DNA of 64,000 nucleotides from positions 74,149,987-74,213,986 of the forward strand of contig NC_083873.1 in assembly GCF_032452875.1 (NCBI RefSeq), read 5' to 3'. Every line of letters starts with the position of its first letter. Positions within the stretch are counted from its first letter, which is position 1. Position numbers and translations under genes: made by a program. This stretch comes from Bos javanicus. Taxonomy: Eukaryota > Chordata > Mammalia > Artiodactyla > Bovidae. This document shows, in pieces, positions 58,008 through 64,000 of this stretch. The notes beneath the pieces were generated by a model. The model ran no database searches. It was given only the letters and a program-made list of their open reading frames with translations, and was not told the origin of the DNA.

Positions 58008-58219
58008 GAGCTTCCATGGTGGCTTAGATGATAAAGAATCTGACTGCAATGTAGGAGACCTGGGTTCAATCCCTGGGTTGGGAAGATCCCCTGAAGGAGG
58101 GTATGGTAACTCACTGGAGTAATCTTGCCTGGAGAATCCCCATGGAAAGAGGAGCCTGGTGGGCTACAGTCCACAGATTCTCAGCATCAGACGCAACTGA
58201 GCGACTCAGAACAGCACAT
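58008..58219 (+). mobile_element. Bov-A SINE with 11-bp TSD
   Basis: 'gagcttccatggtggcttag', 'gcaatgtaggagacctgggt', GGTTCAATCCC, 'gagaatccccatggaaagag' and 'caactgagcgactcagaaca'. Flanked by identical TCCATATATTA at 57997-58007 and 58220-58230. Confidence 0.95.
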
Positions 58220-58300
58220 TCCATATATTACATACATGGAATATAGAAAAGCTTGAGTAGCAATTCATAATATGTGGTGTTTTCATAAATGATTACATCT

Positions 58301-58612
58301 CAGTTCAGTTCGGTTCAGTTGCTCAGTCGTGTCTGACTCTTTGCAACCCCATGAACTGCAGCACTCCAGGCCTCCCTGTCCATCACCAACTCCCGGAGTT
58401 CACTCAGACTCATGTCCATCGAGTCAGTGATGCCATCCAGCCATCTCATCCTCTGTCGTCCCCTTCTCCTCCTGCCCCCAATCCCTCCCAGCATCAGAGA
58501 CTTTTCCAGTGAGTCAACTCTTCGCATGAGGTGGCCAAAGTACTGGAGTTTCAGCTTTAGCATCATTCCTTCCAAAGAAATCCCAGGGCTGATCTCCTTC
58601 AGAATGGACTGA
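58301..58612 (-). mobile_element. BovB LINE 3' fragment, younger subfamily
   Basis: Only the 3' tail and about 300 bp of RT C-terminus. The product read in reverse contains EGMMLKLKLQYFGHLMRR, the class shared with the copy at 1734. An 86-codon open piece (58315-58575) is a fragment of the element. No clear TSD. Confidence 0.92.
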
Positions 58613-59111
58613 TATGCTCACATTCAAAACTCTATTGAAGAAAATTTCTTTCAAAATGTCATTGAACTGAACTATATTTATAAAAACCAAATTAAGTGTA
58701 AATTAAAGAATGATATATAAATGGAAACCAACATATTATCATCATGTTTAAATGACAATCAAGGTTCATTATCCTTCAAATAGGAACTGACCTTACCTTT
58801 CCCTTGATCAAGACTGGCATTTATTTGGCCCAAAACCTTCACCTAAATTCAATAAGAGTGCTTATAAATAAATGTGTGATTATAGCTGATAGTGACAAGT
58901 TTCACAAATCATCTGGGTGACACCCCAAAATTCTAGATAACTTTTTAGTATTCTTCAGATGTAAAAGGTCAAGAAATTCATTTCAACAAGCAGTCCACTG
59001 TACTTTGTTATACCATGAGAACTAAAATATTGAATTAGTCTTCCTTCTTGTGCTTATAGCTAGAGCCTATTACAGGAGAAAATCCAAGCACAATATTACC
59101 CTGTTATAAGA
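58613..59111. other. unique spacer
   Basis: No gene or repeat recognised. Confidence 0.5.
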
Positions 59112-59118
59112 ACTATCA

Positions 59119-59327
59119 GGCTTCCCTAGTGGCATTGATCGTAAAGTATCTGCCTACAATGGAGAAGACTTGACTTAGATGTCTAGATGGGAAAGATCTA
59201 CTGGAGAAATGAATGGCTACCCACTCCAATATCCTTGCTTGGAGAATTCCATGGACAGAAGAGCCTGGCAGGCTACAGTCCATAGGGTTGCAAAAGAGTA
59301 GGACATGACTAAGCAACTAACACAAGT
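59119..59327 (+). mobile_element. Bov-A SINE
   Basis: 'ggcttccctagtggcattga', 'ctacccactccaatatcctt', 'gaagagcctggcaggctaca', 'catgactaagcaactaacac'. The B-box region is degraded. ACTATCA flanks it at 59112-59118 and 59328-59334. Confidence 0.92.
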
Positions 59328-59404
59328 ACTATCATAATAACAAAAGTTATTACGAGACGATCAGACTACGCTATATCTCATTATTTCTGCGATAAGTGTT
59401 TTTT

Positions 59405-59939
59405 TCTCTTGGAAGAAAAGCAATGACAAACTGACAGTGTATTAAAAAGCAGAGACATTACTTTGCCGACAAAGGTCCATATAGTCAAAGCTATGGTTAT
59501 TCCAGTAGTTATGTATGGATAATACATAACTGGATAAGAGCTGGACAATAAAAAAGTTTGAGCACCAGTGAACTGATGCTTTTGAATTGTGGTGCTGGAG
59601 AAGATTCTTGACAGTCCCTTGGACTGCAAGGAGATCAAACCAGTCAATCCTAAAGGAAATCTGTCCAAATATTCAATGGAAGGACTGAAGCTGAAGCTCC
59701 AATATTTCGGCCACCTGATGCAAAGAACTGATTCATTTGCAAAGACCCTGATGCTGGAAAAGATTGAAGACAGGAGGAGAAGGGGATGACAGAGGATGAG
59801 GTGGTTGGATGGCATCACCTACTAAATGGCTCAGTGGACATGAGTTTGAGCAACTCTGGGCTCAAACTGGAAGTCTAGTATGCTACAGTCAATGGGGTTG
59901 CAAAGACTGGGACAAGAGTGGGAGACCGAACAACAACAA
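59405..59939 (+). mobile_element. old-subfamily BovB LINE fragment
   Basis: 5'-truncated at the segment for LLGRKVMTNL and ending 'ggagaccgaacaacaacaag' instead of ACTGA repeats, as in the copies at 21646 and 47001. It contains diverged RT C-terminal blocks (KLQYFGHLMQRTDS, EDRRRRG). A short duplicated segment, 'atgtatggataatacataac', is inserted near 59510-59530. Confidence 0.88.
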
Positions 59940-60034
59940 GGTGCGAAATGAAATGTTTCTGCTCCATGCTCTACCAGTAAACAAGCCTTTTAGAAATGCA
60001 GATTCCTAAGCCCAGGTGAAATAGAGCTAGCTAT

Positions 60035-60500
60035 TTGCAAGCCACCAGCTACTTCCTTCCTGGTTAGCACTGAGGAGCTGGAAAGATATGAGAGGCTGCT
60101 ATCTGCCATATCCACCATCTTTTAAAGTAAATAAGGAATTAGGATGTGAATAATCAAGGAAGCAGGATTGGCCCCAGATAACTAGATGCATATGAAAGAA
60201 ATGAGTTCAGCAAGCCTAGACACTTGCATCTTCCCATATATAGAAGATCCCTAAATCTCTTCATGTGAGAGATCTGGTTTTTTCTTAATTAACAGTAATC
60301 TTTTGTTATTCAGGTTACCTACTCTTTGCTTCAAATGTGTGTATATGTAGCCTGGTCCTCCCCGGCCTCTTTGGAGTCAGCTCTGTGGGAGTCACCTGAG
60401 ATACTGTCTCCTGGCTGGAGTCCTAACATACCCACTGAATAAAGCTTAACTCTCAACTTTTATGTTGTTCATTTTTTTTTTTTTTCTTTTTTTCTTTTTA
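60035..60500 (+). mobile_element. endogenous-retrovirus LTR-like segment
   Basis: The end of this segment looks like an LTR R/U5 region: a pyrimidine-rich stretch with 'ctccccggcctctttggagt', AATAAA at 60438-60443 and 'cttaactctcaacttttatg', followed by a T-run. It resembles class I-type LTRs of ruminants, but I cannot name the family and both borders are soft. No viral gene is present. Confidence 0.5.
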
Positions 60501-60639
60501 GTCAACATAGGTAATGAAAGATACCAACTAATGAAATAACATTTGGATACTGGCATGAGGAAGTACTAGGTACTGGATGGAGGTAGTAAAACTATTTCAA
60601 GCAGAGGGTTCAAAATGTTCAAAGAAATGAAAAGGTAAG

Positions 60640-61440
60640 AGTATATTGACAAAAACTCTCTCTTTGACCAAACTTTAATCAGGATCTTCTGAACCTTGAT
60701 TTTGACTACGCCTAGATTTTGGCCGGAGAAGGCAATGACACCCCACTCCAGTACTCTTGCCTGGAAAATCCCATGGATGGAGGAGCCTGGTAGGCTTCAG
60801 TCCACGGGGTCGCTAAGAGTCGGACACGACTAGGCGACTTCACTTTCACTTTCCACTTTCATGCATTGGAGAAGGAAATGGCAACCCACTCCAGTGTTCT
60901 TGCCTGGAGAATCCCAGGGACGGGGAAGCCTGGTAGGCTACTGTCTATGGGGTCACACAGAGTCGGACGTGACTGAAGTGACTTAGCATAGCATAGATTT
61001 TGGCCCCTGCCTTTTCTTTATTCTACCTAGCCCAACTTTAGAAAGAATCCTACTAAGTCAATTTAGCAAGAATTCTCTCACCTTTGATATCTGATCAATT
61101 TCCTCATCTCTTCACCTTTAATGTATAAATCCTTGGCCTGCCTTTAACAAGAATCCTGTTTAGGTCAGTTTAATAAGAATCCTGCTACACTTGATGTCTT
61201 CTCTTAATAACTTTCCATGCATTGACCATTCATATTGGCTATGAAGCCCCAGCTGCATTTCTTATATTCAGAGTTGAACACAGCTGCTCTTCCTTTTATA
61301 ATAACCTTATGGTAATAGTCTTTGCTCTGCTCGGCCTGCACTATCTTAGTCCCCCAGTTCCTCAATCAAGTGTCCAACTAGCACTCTCTGCAGCAGAAGC
61401 TGAGTCTTACCACAGGACTTACAGGGAAGTTGGGTGATAG
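60640..61440 (+). mobile_element. second LTR-like segment, split by a SINE pair
   Basis: Segments on both sides of the SINE pair (60725-60993) join cleanly at the TSD. Inside are repeated 'aagaatcct(a/g)' units (61046, 61150, 61180), a TATA-like 'tggctatgaagccccagctg' near 61240, and 'cccccagttcctcaatcaag' near 61351. This architecture suggests an LTR with a U3 repeat and promoter, but the family is not identified and no viral coding sequence is visible. Confidence 0.45.
60725..60993 (+). mobile_element. Bov-tA SINE pair with 12-bp TSD
   Basis: The only plus-oriented Bov-tA pair here: first unit 60725 to about 60850, then the junction 'cactttcactttccacttt', then the second unit ending 'cttagcatagca'. 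Flanked by TAGATTTTGGCC at 60713-60724 and 60994-61005, identical. Confidence 0.95.
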
Positions 61441-62420
61441 TTTTGAATGAGTTATTTGCAATTTTAACATGTCAGAATAACTTTTTCTTTAATAAGATGA
61501 CACATCTGAAAATCTTTATTCAGTATGACTGAAAAAAAAGTGGAAATTCAAAATTTTATTCTGTTTAAGGGAGTTTGCAGTGTGTTTCCAGAGACTGATA
61601 GGTAAATATTAACATAATGTAGACAAAATATGATAAAGTGCAAAATAAAGCCACAGAAAAATATTTTAGGCTCTGGGAAGCTCTTTAATTCTAATTTGAT
61701 AGGAATTGGGAAGGTTTCAAGGAGAAAGAAACAGTTTAGCAAGCTGTCAGGTAAGAATAACATATCAATAAGAAGAGAAGGGAGTGACAGTGAGAAAATG
61801 CATTTGAGCCAAAGGGAAATGAGTATTTTAAATCATTGAATCTTAAAAGCTTGGAGGCTGTTGGAAAATTGAATGCAGTCAGCACAGTGGATAAAGTAAG
61901 TTTTACATTTGAAAAAGTAGAGTCTGAGAAAATTCAGCTTAAAATTTCTTTAAAGATGACAGGTTGGACACAAGTGTCTCCTTTCATTTCCTGCCAAAAT
62001 CTCATGTAAATGACATAAATGCCACAAAATGGCATATATTGTAGGACAAAGAGGCTGAATAAAGAGATTATGGTAAAATATTTTGAAAAATGGAAATGGA
62101 TGAGTGATAATTGTGATGAGTGATACATCTTGAGATGAGGGTGTTTCTTTAGAACAGAATTCAATAGCCTTTAAAGGGAGATAATATAATCAAAGTCTCT
62201 ATAGCATATCCACAAAGTCCAGCATAAAATATTTTAAGTATTATATATTACATGTATTAGACATGAAAGAAGCAAAAAAAAAAAAAAAAACCCCCAAAAA
62301 AACAAAAACGGAACTATAATTAAGAAAAAAAAAGGATTGGTCAATAGAAACTGGCACCATAATAACTCAAATGTTAGGATAGCAGACAGTGATTTTAAAA
62401 CCCTGTCATAAATGTTCAAA
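61441..62420. other. AT-rich stretch with A-runs
   Basis: No gene. Contains an A/C-rich low-complexity tract at about 62274-62333. Confidence 0.5.
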
Positions 62421-62610
62421 GTAATAAAGAAAATCCACCTGCCAGTTCAGGAGATGCCAAAGAAGTGGGAATGATCCCTGGGTCAAGAAGATCTCCTGGA
62501 GTAGGCAATGGCAATCTGGTCCAGTATTCTCGACTGGATAATCCCATGGACAGAGGAACCAGGCTGCAGTCCATGAGGTCACAAAGAGTCTGATACAACT
62601 GAGCAACTGT
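62421..62610 (+). mobile_element. Bov-A SINE, diverged
   Basis: 'gaaaatccacctgccagttc', 'aatgatccctgggtcaagaa', 'ggcaatctggtccagtattc', 'gtccatgaggtcacaaagag', 'gatacaactgagcaactgtg'. The 5' start is degraded. Confidence 0.85.
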
Positions 62611-62852
62611 GTACTCATACACTGATGGGCCTAGCGGTTATCATACTAAGTGAAGTAAGTAAGACAGAGGAAGACAATTACCATATGATATCATTTATAT
62701 GTAGAATCCAAAAAAATATACAAATGAGCTTATATATAAAACAGAAACAGACTTGCAGGCTTAGAAGTGAACCTTATGGTTACAAAAGTGGAAAGGTAGA
62801 GGGAGGAATAAATTTGGAGGTTGGGTTTAACATATAAACACCATTATATACT

Positions 62853-63137
62853 GCTGCTGCTGCTGCTGCTGCTGCTAAGTCGCTTCAGTCGTGTCTGACT
62901 CTATGCGACCCCATAGACGGCAGCCCACCAGGCTCCCCGTCCCTGGGATTCTCCAGGCACGAACACTGGAGTGGGTTGCCATTTCCTTCTCCAATGCATG
63001 AAAGTGAAAAGTCAAAGTGAAGTCACTCAGTCGTGTCCAACTCTTCACAACCCCATGGACTACAGCCTACCACCAGGCTCCTCCGTCCATGGGATTTTCC
63101 AGGCAAGAGTACTGGAGTGGGGTGCCATCGCCTTCTC
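62853..63137 (-). mobile_element. Bov-tA SINE pair with 14-bp TSD and (CTG)8
   Basis: Two units in reverse, with about eight CTG units at the SINE 3' tail (62851-62876). Flanked by CACCATTATATACT at 62839-62852 and 63138-63151, identical. Inserted in an L1 3' UTR. Confidence 0.95.
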
Positions 63138-63168
63138 CACCATTATATACTAAATAGTAGTAAAACAG

Positions 63169-63300
63169 GCAACCCCTGCAATGCAGGAGACCCTGTTTCG
63201 ATCCCTAGGTCAGGAAGATTCCCTGAGAAATCCAATGGACAGAAGAGCCTGGCAGGCTACAGTCAATGGGATCCTAAGAGTCAGATACAACTTAGCAACT
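63169..63300 (+). mobile_element. Bov-A SINE, shortened
   Basis: 'aacccctgcaatgcaggaga', GTTTCGATCCC (B-box-like), then directly 'gagaaatccaatggacagaa' and 'acaacttagcaactaaaatg'. The central 'cccactccagtattcttgcc' block is missing. Confidence 0.85.
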
Positions 63301-63487
63301 AAAATGACCAAAATAAATAAAATAGATAATCAGCATACTATATAGCATAGGAAACTCTACTCAATACTTTATAATAACCTAAATGGAAAGAGAATCTGAA
63401 AGAGAATAAATATATGTATAAATGAATCACTTTGCTGTACACCTGAAACTAACAGCACTGTTAGTCAATTATATTCAAATATAAAGT

Positions 63488-64000
63488 GAATTTTTTAAAT
63501 ATACATATGTATTTATAATAAATAAATGTTTTTGAACAGTATACGTATATGACAGAGATTTCCTGATCTACTTTCAAAAGAGTCAAATGTTTATAGAAGT
63601 GTGATAATTTGATTTGGAAAAAAAAATATAAAAGACTGCTCATAAATTTAAATCAGTTCTCTGTAATTTATGCCTGAAATCTGACAGGAGGAAATAATAA
63701 ATAAGGCTTTTTAGCTTTACCTTGTAATTTTTCAGATTTCAGTCACACTTTAATCATTATTCCAAGAGTAGAAGCATAATCAAATTAAGAAAAAAAAAAA
63801 CAAAAAACTATGCCTTCCACAATCATGTTAAACAACCAATGCACATAACCTAAAAGATTATATGTTTAGATTCTGATGTTAAGGATGATATATCATAGGC
63901 ATCTGTCTAAACATCTGTTGTAAATTTATCTGCCAAATTCTTTGCAATTAGGAAATACGAAAATCTCAGATTATGTAAATAATTATGTATATGTTAATCC
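63488..64000. other. AT-rich end of window
   Basis: No gene or confident repeat. An A-run lies near 63790. Confidence 0.5.

Larger units (their letters stand above)
62621..63487 (+). mobile_element. L1 3' end, split by two SINEs
   Basis: 'actaagtgaagtaagtaaga', 'taccatatgatatcatttat', 'aaacagaaacagacttgcag' (62645-62850), then 'tagcataggaaactctactc' and 'tcactttgctgtacacctga' (63301-63470). This is the artiodactyl L1 3' UTR in order. A Bov-tA pair (62853-63137) and a Bov-A fragment (63169-63300) lie inside. Confidence 0.8.

Noticed and set aside
20993..63137. Regularly repeated Bov-tA units as a CRISPR-like array
   Set aside because: The units are dispersed SINE copies with TSDs. No short direct repeats with regular unique spacers exist, and the genome is mammalian.

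Overview
The window is from the nuclear genome of a ruminant, most likely a bovid. The diagnostic evidence is the repeat content: BovB (RTE-clade) LINEs ending in (ACTGA)n, tRNA-related Bov-tA and Bov-A/A2 SINEs, a cetartiodactyl CHR-type tRNA-Glu SINE, and L1 3' ends of the ruminant type. I cannot tell cattle, sheep, goat or a relative apart from this sequence. I see no host protein-coding gene, no true tRNA or rRNA gene and no CRISPR array. Every recognisable coding stretch is a decayed retrotransposon reverse transcriptase (RT) or endonuclease (EN) fragment, so the region reads as AT-rich, gene-poor intergenic (or intronic) DNA. Summing my element boundaries, BovB alone occupies roughly 19 kb, about 30% of the window.

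Layout. 0.25-4 kb: four BovB copies in both orientations and an L1 3'-UTR scrap. 4-8.9 kb: mostly unique AT-rich DNA with MIR-like relics. 8.9-10.1 kb: a 5'-truncated BovB with clear target-site duplications (TSDs). 10.8-14.7 kb: an MLT1 LTR, an ancient repeat, a MIR and a dimeric Bov-A2. 15.9-23.3 kb: SINEs, a BovB with an intact YADD motif, an L1 3' end, and an old BovB that was itself hit by a second BovB. 24.1-27.6 kb: a near-full-length BovB. 27.7 kb: an MLT1/MST-type LTR. 29.6-35.4 kb: an L1 ORF2 copy cut by a Bov-A SINE, a Bov-tA dimer and a BovB that itself carries a Bov-tA dimer; it is followed by an inverted L1 piece. 36.2 kb: an internally deleted BovB. 37-39 kb: CHR SINE, L1 3' end and MLT1. 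41.0-46.5 kb: two BovB copies, tail to tail, one near full length. 47-59.9 kb: older BovBs, several Bov-A and Bov-tA SINEs with clean TSDs, MIR and MLT1. 60-61.4 kb: two ERV-LTR-like segments, one split by a SINE dimer. 62.6-63.5 kb: an L1 3' end split by two SINEs.

How the parts work together: nothing here forms an operon or pathway. BovB is an autonomous retrotransposon (APE-type EN plus RT) and the Bov-tA/Bov-A SINEs are its presumed non-autonomous passengers; their related 3' ends are visible here. All autonomous copies in the window are inactivated by stops, frameshifts, truncation or lost catalytic residues. The most notable observations are a mosaic or gene-conversion signature between inverted BovB copies, a nonsense variant shared by two BovB copies, a microhomology deletion, nested insertions with exact TSDs, and an inverted L1 arm. 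I found no convincing previously undescribed functional system.
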